DNA of 5,792 bases. Source: Ramlibacter sp. (GTDB taxonomy: Bacteria; Pseudomonadota; Gammaproteobacteria; Burkholderiales; Burkholderiaceae_C). A program made the translations under genes and the position numbers. Of the stretch, positions 1-5,417 are shown one piece after another. The notes below the pieces were generated by a model. The model ran no database searches. It was not told the origin of the DNA and saw nothing but the letters and a program-made list of their open reading frames with translations. The DNA lies in contig JANXVP010000534.1 of assembly GCA_025351615.1 (NCBI GenBank), positions 1 to 5,792 on the forward strand, read 5' to 3'. How positions within the stretch are numbered: position 1 is the first letter of the stretch; each line of letters opens with the position of its first letter.

Positions 1-87
1 CCGACCGCCGCCGTGGACAACTCTGCACCGTCAGCAACCCGCCCGCAGTCCACTTATAAATCGGGGAAAGCTGTTCAGACAAGCGGA

Positions 88-108
88 GCCACTTCTGCCC
101 TAAGTGGT
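88..108 (-). terminator. Weak hairpin downstream of the racemase gene, possible terminator
   Basis: CCACTT at 89-94 pairs with AAGTGG at 102-107 around a 7-base loop, with one possible G-U pair outside it. The hairpin begins about 24 bases beyond the stop codon of the minus-strand racemase gene, which is where a terminator would be expected. No T-tract follows on either strand, so it does not meet the usual intrinsic terminator pattern and may be chance. The rest of 1-131 shows no gene I can support. Confidence 0.2.
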
Positions 109-131
109 GATCTTTCGCTCGGAAGCGATGG

Positions 132-1253
132 TCACATTGTCGCGGGCCATTTTGCAAGCGCTTCGTCGGTGCAGCTAAGAGCCGACGGTGGCGGACCCTG
201 TATGCCCTCGCCGCTTCTGGAGAAGCGAGGAGCCGGCGCCGGTTGAACGACGCCAGCCAACTTGCAATAGGTGCCGCGTGCCACAAGGTGGGGATGTGAT
301 TGCGCCTCGGTGAAGCCCAGAACCGGCGCGACGCAGGCATCCGTTCCGTCAAATGCGGCCGTCCATTCAGCACGGTTTCTAGTCTTGAAAATGGCCCCAA
401 ATCTGGCGCTCAGTTCGGGCCAACGCGCACGGTTTTGTTGTGGAGCATCTGCCGGATCGATCCCCAAAATGGTACAGAGCGTGGCAAAGAATTTTGGCTC
501 GATTGCGCCGACAGCCATGTAGTGGCCATCCGATGTCAAATAAGTGCGGTAGTAATGCGCTGCGCCGTCCAGCATGTTGGTGCCGCGCTCGGTATTCCAG
601 TCGCCGCGCGCCACACGCCCAGCGTAAAGTGCCATCAGCGACGCCGTGCCGTCCATGACGGCGGCGTCGACGACTTGCCCTTTGCCACTTTTCTGCACCT
701 CATAGAGTGCGGCCAAGATGCCGGTAGTGAGGTAGAGAGAACCCCCACCGTAATCACCCACAAGGTTCATCGGCGGCAGAGGTTCACGGTCCATTGGCCC
801 CATGGCGGCCAGCGCGCCGCCAAGTGCGATGTAGTTGATGTCGTGTCCCGCCGTTTCTGCCAGCGGTCCGGTCTGCCCCCAGCCCGTGAGCCGGCCGTAG
901 ACGAGCGCCGGATTTCTTGCTAGCACCACGTCCGGGCCAAGGCCAAGTCGCTCCATCACGCCGGGGCGAAACCCCTCGATGAGCACGTGCGCGCGCGATA
1001 GCAACTCCAGGGCCTGCGCGACGTCTTCAATCTGCCGCAGATTCAACTCGACCACGCGCCGCCCGCGCGAGACGATGTCGAACGGCGGGCGGACTCCCGC
1101 GCCGGGTCGGTCAATGCGCAGCACGTCGGCGCCCATGTCGCTTAGCAGCATGGCCGCGAAGGGCCCCGGGCCGATACCGGCGAATTCGATCACGCGCAGA
1201 TCGGCCAGGGGGCCCTTGGCGGTTGGAGCGTTCATGGCGCGTTGTTCTTGCAT
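132..1253 (-). CDS. Alpha-methylacyl-CoA racemase-type CaiB/BaiF family protein
   Basis: 373 residues, normal length for the CaiB/BaiF (class III CoA-transferase) superfamily. Family members of this subtype interconvert (R)- and (S)-2-methylacyl-CoA by deprotonating and reprotonating the alpha carbon, in the cytoplasm. The N-terminal Rossmann-like segment carries [19 protein letters not shown] (19-37) and [10 protein letters not shown] (41-50), followed by the family signature [18 protein letters not shown] (90-107). The racemase-specific sites are present: GHDINY with His137, GDYGGGSL with Asp167, and AIEPKF with Glu252. The spacing His+30=Asp, +85=Glu is the same as His126, Asp156, Glu241 of the Mycobacterium tuberculosis racemase MCR, which separates this gene from the two CoA-transferases nearby. 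ATG at 1253 is preferred over the in-frame ATG at 1235 because only the former has a strong ribosome binding site. It is transcribed divergently from the CoA-transferase gene at 1380. A plain CoA-transferase role is the less likely alternative. Confidence 0.88.
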   Translation of the reverse strand: MQEQRAMNAPTAKGPLADLRVIEFAGIGPGPFAAMLLSDMGADVLRIDRPGAGVRPPFDIVSRGRRVVELNLRQIEDVAQALELLSRAHVLIEGFRPGVMERLGLGPDVVLARNPALVYGRLTGWGQTGPLAETAGHDINYIALGGALAAMGPMDREPLPPMNLVGDYGGGSLYLTTGILAALYEVQKSGKGQVVDAAVMDGTASLMALYAGRVARGDWNTERGTNMLDGAAHYYRTYLTSDGHYMAVGAIEPKFFATLCTILGIDPADAPQQNRARWPELSARFGAIFKTRNRAEWTAAFDGTDACVAPVLGFTEAQSHPHLVARGTYCKLAGVVQPAPAPRFSRSGEGIQGPPPSALSCTDEALAKWPATM

Positions 1254-1261
1254 CGAAAGAG

Positions 1262-1266
1262 CCTCC
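1262..1266 (-). promoter_or_regulatory. Ribosome binding site deciding the racemase start
   Basis: On the minus strand GGAGG lies 8 bases before the ATG at 1253-1251. The internal ATG at 1235-1233, where homology to relatives visibly begins, has no purine-rich stretch at that distance. This supports the longer start. Confidence 0.7.
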
Positions 1267-1302
1267 AGATGGGCACGAAGGGTCGCAAAGTGCCTCGCAT
1301 CG

Positions 1303-1333
1303 ATTGCCGATGATGGTTAAACTATTTTATAAT
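1303..1333 (+). promoter_or_regulatory. Candidate sigma70-type promoter for the CoA-transferase gene at 1380
   Basis: A perfect TATAAT lies at 1328-1333. The best -35 is TTGCCG at 1303-1308 (4 of 6) with a long 19-base spacer, so the promoter would be weak or need an activator. Transcription would start near 1340, leaving a leader of about 40 bases that contains the palindrome at 1346-1359. The -10 overlaps the opposing -10 of the racemase promoter by two bases, so the two promoters probably cannot be occupied at once. Confidence 0.4.
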
Positions 1334-1352
1334 GATGAAAGATATTTCTCAA
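1324..1352 (-). promoter_or_regulatory. Sigma70-type promoter for the racemase gene
   Basis: On the minus strand TTGAGA (1352-1347, 5 of 6 to TTGACA) is followed after 17 bases by TAAAAT (1329-1324, 5 of 6 to TATAAT). Transcription would begin near 1317, giving a leader of about 63 bases before the ATG at 1253. The -35 falls inside the palindrome at 1346-1359 and the -10 overlaps the one at 1326-1339, so a protein bound at those sites should block this promoter. This is a sequence prediction only. Confidence 0.5.
1326..1339 (+). promoter_or_regulatory. Putative operator copy 1
   Basis: TTTATAATGATGAA matches the reverse complement of the site at 5348-5361 at 11 of 14 positions, and at 15 of 19 when the next five bases are included. 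It overlaps the -10 elements of both divergent promoters. Its centre lies 20 bp from that of the next copy, close to two helical turns. Because it contains the TATAAT box, part of the similarity may simply reflect promoter sequence. Confidence 0.35.
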
Positions 1353-1359
1353 TAGTGAA
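1346..1359 (+). promoter_or_regulatory. Putative operator copy 2
   Basis: TTCTCAATAGTGAA is an imperfect palindrome (TTCnCnATnGnGAA). It matches the reverse complement of the site at 5348-5361 at 12 of 14 positions. It covers the -35 of the racemase promoter and ends 20 bases before the GTG start at 1380. The binding protein is unknown and no regulator gene lies in the window. Confidence 0.42.
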
Positions 1360-1367
1360 TTTTAATA

Positions 1368-1373
1368 GAGAGG
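1368..1373 (+). promoter_or_regulatory. Ribosome binding site for the GTG start at 1380
   Basis: GAGAGG lies 6 bases before GTG at 1380-1382. It supports initiation at this GTG, which is also where the conserved CaiB N-terminus (AGPFSHLRVIDLSRI) begins, and there is no ATG nearby that fits. Confidence 0.65.
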
Positions 1374-1379
1374 TACTCT

Positions 1380-2603
1380 GTGGCCGGTCCATTTTCCCAT
1401 TTGCGCGTGATCGACCTGTCGCGCATCTTGGCGGCGCCCCTCGCCGCGCAGAATCTGGCCGACCTTGGCGCTGAAGTCATTAAGGTTGAGCGGCCCGGCA
1501 GTGGCGACGACACGCGCGGCTTCGGCCCGCCGTGGATGAAGGATGGAGAGGGAAATGACACGCGGGAGTCGGCGTACTTCCTCGCGGGCAACCGCAACAA
1601 GAAATCCGTTACGCTGGACATCAGTGCACCACAAGGCCAGGAGATCTTGCGTCAACTCATCAAGAAAAGCGACGTGCTGATCGAGAACTACAAGGTTGGC
1701 AATCTGGCGCGCTATGGCTTGGCTTACGAAGACTTGAAGAAGATCAACCCCGGATTAATTTACTGTTCGGTGACGGGGTTCGGTCAGACCGGGCCGTATG
1801 CCGAAAGGCCCGGCTACGACTTCGTGTTCCAGGGCATGGGCGGCATGATGAGCATCACCGGCGAGCGAGACAGCGAGCCGGGCGGCGGGCCGCAGAAGGT
1901 GGGCGTTCCCATCGTGGATTATCTGACGGGCCTGTACACCAGCATTGCGCTGACGGCGGCCATTGCGCACCGTGAGCGGACCGGCGAAGGCCAATTCATC
2001 GACATGGCGCTGCTTGACACCGCCGTCGCCGTGAACGTGACCCAGGTTATTTCGTATTTCTGCTCCGACAAGGTGCCGCAGCGCATGGGCAATGCGCATC
2101 CGCACATCGTGCCCTACGAGGTGTTTCCCACGTCGGATGGACACATCATCCTCGCCGTGGCTAACGACGCACAGTTCACGCGCTTCTGCGAAGTGGCCGG
2201 CTGCGAGAACCTGGCTCGGGACCCGCGTTTCACCGCCAACGCAGGACGCGTGGTCAATCGAGCAGAACTCATACCTGCCATTCGCGACATCATGGCGACG
2301 CGCACAAAGGCTGAATGGATGGTGGCGCTGGAGGCGCGCGACGTGGCCTGCGGCCCAATCAACACAATCGAGGAGGTTTTCAAAGACCCGCAGGTGCGGC
2401 ACCGCGGCCTGCGCGTGGACATGCCGCACCCACTGGGTGCCGCAGCGCCTTTACTGGCCAATCCAATCAGACTGTCTGCATCGCCGGTTGAATACCGCAG
2501 CCCACCGCCCCTGCTGGGCGAGCATAGCGACGAGGTTTACAGGAATCTTCTGGGTATGGCAGACGGGGAGATCGCCGAGCTGCGCAGGGCTGGCGTGATT
2601 TGA
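1380..2603 (+). CDS. Class III CoA-transferase, CaiB/BaiF family (first of two)
   Basis: 407 residues, full length. Family members move CoA from a donor thioester such as succinyl-CoA to a carboxylic acid through an aspartyl-CoA intermediate, and form interlocked dimers in the cytoplasm. Visible features are LRVIDLSRILAAPLAAQNLA (8-27), GAEVIKVERPGSGDDTR (30-46), NRNKKSVTLD (71-80), VLIENYKVGNLARYGL (99-114), SVTGFGQTGPY (130-140) and GYDFVFQGMGG (145-155). The expected catalytic aspartate is Asp180 in VPIVDYLTGLY, and EGQFIDMALLDT (203-214) follows. The C-terminus has the usual PPPLLGEHSDEV and a final LRRAGVI. It lacks the GHDINY and GDYGGG motifs of the neighbouring racemase, so transferase activity is expected. 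The start is GTG with a good ribosome binding site. It is transcribed divergently from the racemase and convergently with the operon ending at 2625. The acid substrate cannot be told from the sequence. Confidence 0.9.
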   Translation: MAGPFSHLRVIDLSRILAAPLAAQNLADLGAEVIKVERPGSGDDTRGFGPPWMKDGEGNDTRESAYFLAGNRNKKSVTLDISAPQGQEILRQLIKKSDVLIENYKVGNLARYGLAYEDLKKINPGLIYCSVTGFGQTGPYAERPGYDFVFQGMGGMMSITGERDSEPGGGPQKVGVPIVDYLTGLYTSIALTAAIAHRERTGEGQFIDMALLDTAVAVNVTQVISYFCSDKVPQRMGNAHPHIVPYEVFPTSDGHIILAVANDAQFTRFCEVAGCENLARDPRFTANAGRVVNRAELIPAIRDIMATRTKAEWMVALEARDVACGPINTIEEVFKDPQVRHRGLRVDMPHPLGAAAPLLANPIRLSASPVEYRSPPPLLGEHSDEVYRNLLGMADGEIAELRRAGVI

Positions 2604-2624
2604 ATCGTTTTCTGCAAGGGCGCA

Positions 2625-3095
2625 TCAGCGCTTCATCAGCACTTTGGCGGTGTATTCCAGAACCAGTTCCGCGCGCTGGTTAATCACGTTGACTTGCACG
2701 CCCAGGATACCGCGCCCGGCGTCCTGTATTTTCTTGCTGACGATCTCGACTTCGGCATGCAGGGTGTCCCCCGCCTTGACCGGGGTCTTGAAGCGAAAGC
2801 CGTCCATGCCGAGCCCGGCGAGCGTGTTGCCACCCAGCACGCTTTCCATCATGCCGCCGGACAAGGAGGCAGTGAGGAAACCCGGCGCAATCGGCTCGCC
2901 GAATGGCCCGGTCTTCGCGCGGTCATGATTGATGAACAGCGGCAACTGCATGCCAGCCATCGATGTGAAGTTGACCAGGTGCGCCTGCGTCACCGTGCGC
3001 CCGTAGCTCACATGCACATCTCCCACGATGAACGAGTCGAAGCCGGGTGATGCCGGCTCTATCCGGCGCTTGCCGGCAGTCGCCTCACCGGTCAT
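2625..3095 (-). CDS. MaoC-like hotdog protein lacking the hydratase-2 catalytic pair
   Basis: 156 residues forming a single hotdog domain of the MaoC/hydratase-2 type. Family members usually add water to trans-2-enoyl-CoA to give (R)-3-hydroxyacyl-CoA. The fold is recognisable from GRTVTQAHLVNFTSMAG (32-48), FGEPIAPGFLTASL (65-78), FRFKTPVKAGDTLHAEVEI (100-118) and the final strand around VLEYTAKVLMKR. In catalytic members the loop reads GDxNPLH with Asp and His five residues apart, followed later by a His-Gly. Here an ungapped alignment puts Met49 and Phe54 at the Asp and His positions and Pro71 at the later His. His57 and Asp58 are close by and might serve instead. It is the last gene of the minus-strand operon. 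Its ATG overlaps the TGA of the binding-protein gene (ATGA), which implies translational coupling. It could be a diverged hydratase, a thioester-binding protein or an enzyme with altered chemistry. Confidence 0.82.
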   Translation of the reverse strand: MTGEATAGKRRIEPASPGFDSFIVGDVHVSYGRTVTQAHLVNFTSMAGMQLPLFINHDRAKTGPFGEPIAPGFLTASLSGGMMESVLGGNTLAGLGMDGFRFKTPVKAGDTLHAEVEIVSKKIQDAGRGILGVQVNVINQRAELVLEYTAKVLMKR

Positions 3096-4090
3096 TTCGC
3101 GATGCCCAGCGCCTTGGCGATGCGCGCCGTCTTTTCGATCTCGGCCTTCATGCTCTGGCTGAACTCTTCATTGGTCGGCGTAATCAGTTGCGCACCGAGA
3201 CTCTGCAGTCGCGCGGCAACCTCAGGGGACTGCATGGCGTGCGTAATCAGCGCATGCAGGCGGGTCTGGGTCTCGCCCGGCGTGTCAGCGCGCGCCACAA
3301 AACCGTACCACAATGGCGTCGCCACATAGTTCGGCATGCCCATGCCTTCGGCCAGCGTAGGCACATCGGGCAGGGCTGGCGAGCGTTGCGTGTTGAACAG
3401 GCCCAATGCCTTGATCCGCCCCGACTTGATGTGCTGCAGCGATGTCGGCAAGCCCGCGGGGTACATGTCAATCTGCCCGCCCACCACATCGGTCATGGCC
3501 TGCGCCGTACTCTTGTAAGGAACCTCCACGATGTCGATGCCCGCCGCCTGCTTGAAGAGTTCCATCTCCAGCTGGCTCGGAGTCCCGGGACCTGAAGATG
3601 CGTAGCTCAGCTTGCCAGGATTACCCCGGGCATAGGCAATGAATTCTTTCAAGTCATTGACCGGTAGTGTCTGCCGGACGGTAAGCACGATGGGAATAAT
3701 GGCGACCTTGGCCAGCGGAACAAAGTCTTTCAATGGGTTATAGGGTGCCTTGCTGTTGGTCCCCGGCACGATGGTGAACGGGTTGGCCACTATCAGCATC
3801 GTGTAGCCATCCGCGGGCGCCTGCATCGCCGCCAGCGTGCCGACGATGCCTCCGCCGCCTTCCTTGATGTCGATCACCACAGGTTGTTTGGTGTCTTCCG
3901 AAATCTTCTGGCCCACGGTGCGGGCAATCACCTCGGTGCCGGTACCTGCCGCAAAGGGCACGACGATATGGATCGGCTTGTTAGGAAAAGGGCCGCTTTG
4001 GCCCCATGCGGGCGCTGCCCCCAGCGTGACCGCCATTGCGGCAAGCAGGGGGACGACGTGGCGGCGGCGAATGGCAGGTGAGGTTTGCAT
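3092..4090 (-). CDS. Bug/TctC-family tripartite tricarboxylate transporter substrate-binding protein
   Basis: 332 residues, typical for the Bug family of periplasmic receptors that bind carboxylates and amino acids. An N-terminal signal peptide is clear: basic IRRRH (7-11), a hydrophobic core around 12-26, and a likely cut after Ala28 or Gly30. The RRHVV stretch weakly resembles a twin-arginine motif, so Tat export is possible though Sec is the default. Family hallmarks follow: FPNKPIHIVVPFAAGTGTE (35-53), IKEGGGGIVGTLAA (75-88), ADGYTML (93-99), NPLKDFVPLAKVA, LSYASSGPGTPSQLEMELF, VEVPYKSTAQAMTDVVGGQI, SGRIKALG and LPDVPTLAE. ATG at 4090 is chosen because AGGAG lies 6 bases upstream and the signal peptide starts there. 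It follows the CoA-transferase stop by 16 bp and overlaps the hotdog gene. No TctA or TctB membrane genes are in the window, so it is an orphan receptor here. Confidence 0.93.
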   Translation of the reverse strand: MQTSPAIRRRHVVPLLAAMAVTLGAAPAWGQSGPFPNKPIHIVVPFAAGTGTEVIARTVGQKISEDTKQPVVIDIKEGGGGIVGTLAAMQAPADGYTMLIVANPFTIVPGTNSKAPYNPLKDFVPLAKVAIIPIVLTVRQTLPVNDLKEFIAYARGNPGKLSYASSGPGTPSQLEMELFKQAAGIDIVEVPYKSTAQAMTDVVGGQIDMYPAGLPTSLQHIKSGRIKALGLFNTQRSPALPDVPTLAEGMGMPNYVATPLWYGFVARADTPGETQTRLHALITHAMQSPEVAARLQSLGAQLITPTNEEFSQSMKAEIEKTARIAKALGIAK

Positions 4091-4096
4091 GTGGGT

Positions 4097-4101
4097 CTCC
4101 T
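4097..4101 (-). promoter_or_regulatory. Ribosome binding site deciding the binding-protein start
   Basis: On the minus strand AGGAG lies 6 bases before the ATG at 4090-4088, within the 16-bp gap after the CoA-transferase stop. It fixes the start at the signal peptide. The open frame continues upstream to 4324, but that part overlaps the CoA-transferase coding sequence and would hide the signal peptide. Confidence 0.75.
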
Positions 4102-4106
4102 GAAGT

Positions 4107-5324
4107 TCAATTGGGTTGTACAAATGCGCCGTTAGCCCGGAGGGCCGCGATTTCCTTTTCACTGAATCCAAAGTCGCACAATATGTGCGCGCCGTCCGAT
4201 CCCACATCGGGCCAGCGTGCGCGGCTGTCTTGCGGCCCGGGTGGAGCAATGCCTGGCGTGGCAGGAAAGTGAAATGCACGGCCCTGGTCGTGGGTGAGCG
4301 GTGCGGCGCCGACGGCCACAACATGCGGATCGACCAGCCAGTCGGTCAGCTGGTTCACGCGGCTTGCGACCACCCCCTGCGCTTGCAGAATGTCCAGCCA
4401 CTGCGCCGTGCTGCGTTGGGCGAACACCGTACCGAACTCGGCCTCCAGATGGCGGCCATGGGGCGCGCGAAGCTGAAAGCTGGCAAAGCGAGGGTCGTCC
4501 GCCAGGTCCGACCGGGCCGTGGCCTTGCACAGGGCGCCGAAGTGCGCCTCCTTGCTCAGCGTGATGGCCAGCCAGCCGTCTAGCGAGCGATATACGCCGG
4601 CGGGAACGTTGATGGCCTGCGGCGCCTCCCCCTCCAGGCTGGCTTCGATGATCTTGGGTGTGAGGAACGCGGCGGTGGCCTGCATCAGGTTGATGTCCAG
4701 GTGCTTGCCGCCCGCACCGTCCCGGCGGGCGTACAAGGCGACAGATACCGCCTGGAAGGCATACAGTGCCGTCAGCGTGTCCACCGCCAGGAAGCCCAGG
4801 CGCCTGGGCTTGCCTTCGCCGTCGGAGTTAAGCGACATCATCCCCGAGAAGCCCTGGATTACGGTGTCCGTGGCGGGCAGGCTTGATTTGTCGCCAGACT
4901 GGCCGAAACCGCTGATGGACACATAGACCAGCTCACCGTTGTCGCGCGCAATGTCTACATAACCTATGCCGAGCCGCGCAGCGATGCCGGGACGGTAACT
5001 TTCGATCATCACGTCACACTGCGCGGCAATGCGCTTGACCATGGCAATGCTGCCTTCGCCCTTGAGATCCACGGCGATGCTTTGCTTGCCACGGTTGGCC
5101 ATCAGGTCGATAGCCGAATGCGAGCCGTGCCGCGTTCCGATACCACGACTCCAATCGCCCTCGGGCGGCTCGAGCTTGATCACCTGCGCGCCGTACTGGC
5201 CGAGCAGCATTCCGCAATACGGGCCGGCCAAGCCCTGGCTGACATCCAGCACCCGTAGTCCCGCAAATGGCAGGCCGACGCCTGGGTCCGGGGAGTTGGG
5301 TTCGCAGATTCTGATTGACATCAT
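4107..5324 (-). CDS. Class III CoA-transferase, CaiB/BaiF family (second of two)
   Basis: 405 residues, full length and the first gene of the minus-strand operon. The expected reaction is reversible CoA transfer to a carboxylic acid, with Asp182 in GFLAVDTLTALYAF (177-190) as the residue that would form the covalent intermediate. Family motifs are LRVLDVSQGLAGPYCGMLL (23-41), GAQVIKLEPPEGDWSRG (45-61), NRGKQSIAVDLK (77-88), VMIESYRPGIAARLGIGY (105-122), YVSISGFGQSG (134-144) and GGKHLDINLMQ (205-215). The tail has EIAALRANG. It is clearly diverged from the transferase at 1380-2603, so the two are not a recent duplication. The start is one of two adjacent ATGs (5324 or 5321). AGGG lies 5 bases before the first, a moderate ribosome binding site. 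The binding-protein gene follows after 16 bp. Its product may act alone or pair with the other transferase, as in two-subunit relatives such as BbsEF. Confidence 0.9.
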   Translation of the reverse strand: MMSIRICEPNSPDPGVGLPFAGLRVLDVSQGLAGPYCGMLLGQYGAQVIKLEPPEGDWSRGIGTRHGSHSAIDLMANRGKQSIAVDLKGEGSIAMVKRIAAQCDVMIESYRPGIAARLGIGYVDIARDNGELVYVSISGFGQSGDKSSLPATDTVIQGFSGMMSLNSDGEGKPRRLGFLAVDTLTALYAFQAVSVALYARRDGAGGKHLDINLMQATAAFLTPKIIEASLEGEAPQAINVPAGVYRSLDGWLAITLSKEAHFGALCKATARSDLADDPRFASFQLRAPHGRHLEAEFGTVFAQRSTAQWLDILQAQGVVASRVNQLTDWLVDPHVVAVGAAPLTHDQGRAFHFPATPGIAPPGPQDSRARWPDVGSDGAHILCDFGFSEKEIAALRANGAFVQPN

Positions 5325-5327
5325 ACT

Positions 5328-5339
5328 TTCCCTATGGAA
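5328..5339. promoter_or_regulatory. Short palindrome over the CoA-transferase ribosome binding site
   Basis: TTCCCTATGGAA is a 12-base palindrome with one mismatched pair. Its TTC and GAA ends resemble those of the putative operators, and its centre lies 21 bp from that of the site at 5348-5361, nearly the same spacing as between the two sites at 1326-1359. It covers the AGGG ribosome binding site of the gene starting at 5324. It could be an auxiliary operator or an RNA hairpin, or it could be chance. Confidence 0.25.
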
Positions 5340-5347
5340 AACTATTT

Positions 5348-5361
5348 TTCATTATTGTGAA
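5348..5361 (-). promoter_or_regulatory. Putative operator copy 3, second divergent promoter region
   Basis: On the minus strand this reads TTCACAATAATGAA, with TTCA and TGAA ends forming an imperfect palindrome. It matches the site at 1346-1359 at 12 of 14 positions and the site at 1326-1339 at 11 of 14. It ends 23 bases before the CoA-transferase start at 5324, compared with 20 bases for the equivalent site before the GTG at 1380, and it points the same way relative to the transferase gene. It contains AATAAT, a possible -10 for the minus-strand operon, but the best -35 (TTGATT at 5382-5377) is 20 bases away. I see no convincing plus-strand promoter for the acyl-CoA dehydrogenase gene. Confidence 0.42.
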
Positions 5362-5417
5362 TTCAGAAGCAGAACAAATCAAGCCCGCACACCTCACCTT
5401 TCCCTAGGAATAACCCG

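Noticed and set aside
13..246. Open frame on the plus strand from a GTG, 77 codons, also open leftwards to base 1
   Set aside because: Low-complexity Ser/Ala/Gly-rich product without a recognisable domain. Nearly half of it lies antisense to the racemase C-terminus, and there is no clear ribosome binding site. I considered that bases 1-131 hold the end of a gene or an insertion element remnant, but nothing supports either.
300..923. Plus-strand open frame of 207 codons antisense to the racemase
   Set aside because: It lies wholly inside a well-conserved gene, and its Arg/His/Cys-rich product resembles no known family. It is typical of antisense frames in GC-rich genes.
1755..2429. Minus-strand open frame of 224 codons antisense to the first CoA-transferase
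   Set aside because: His/Arg/Val-rich with no domain, fully contained in a confident gene. A codon-bias artefact.
2620..2631. GCGC-ATCA-GCGC hairpin between the convergent genes
   Set aside because: Only four G-C pairs, no T-tract on either strand, and it lies partly inside the hotdog coding end. Too weak to call a terminator.
4091..4324. 78-codon N-terminal extension of the binding-protein frame
   Set aside because: It overlaps the upstream CoA-transferase coding sequence and would bury the signal peptide. The ATG at 4090 has its own ribosome binding site.
5315..5320. Perfect TTGACA on the plus strand as a -35 for the acyl-CoA dehydrogenase gene
   Set aside because: It lies in the first codons of the opposite gene, and no acceptable -10 occurs 16-18 bases downstream (AAAACT or AAACTA). 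Probably chance.
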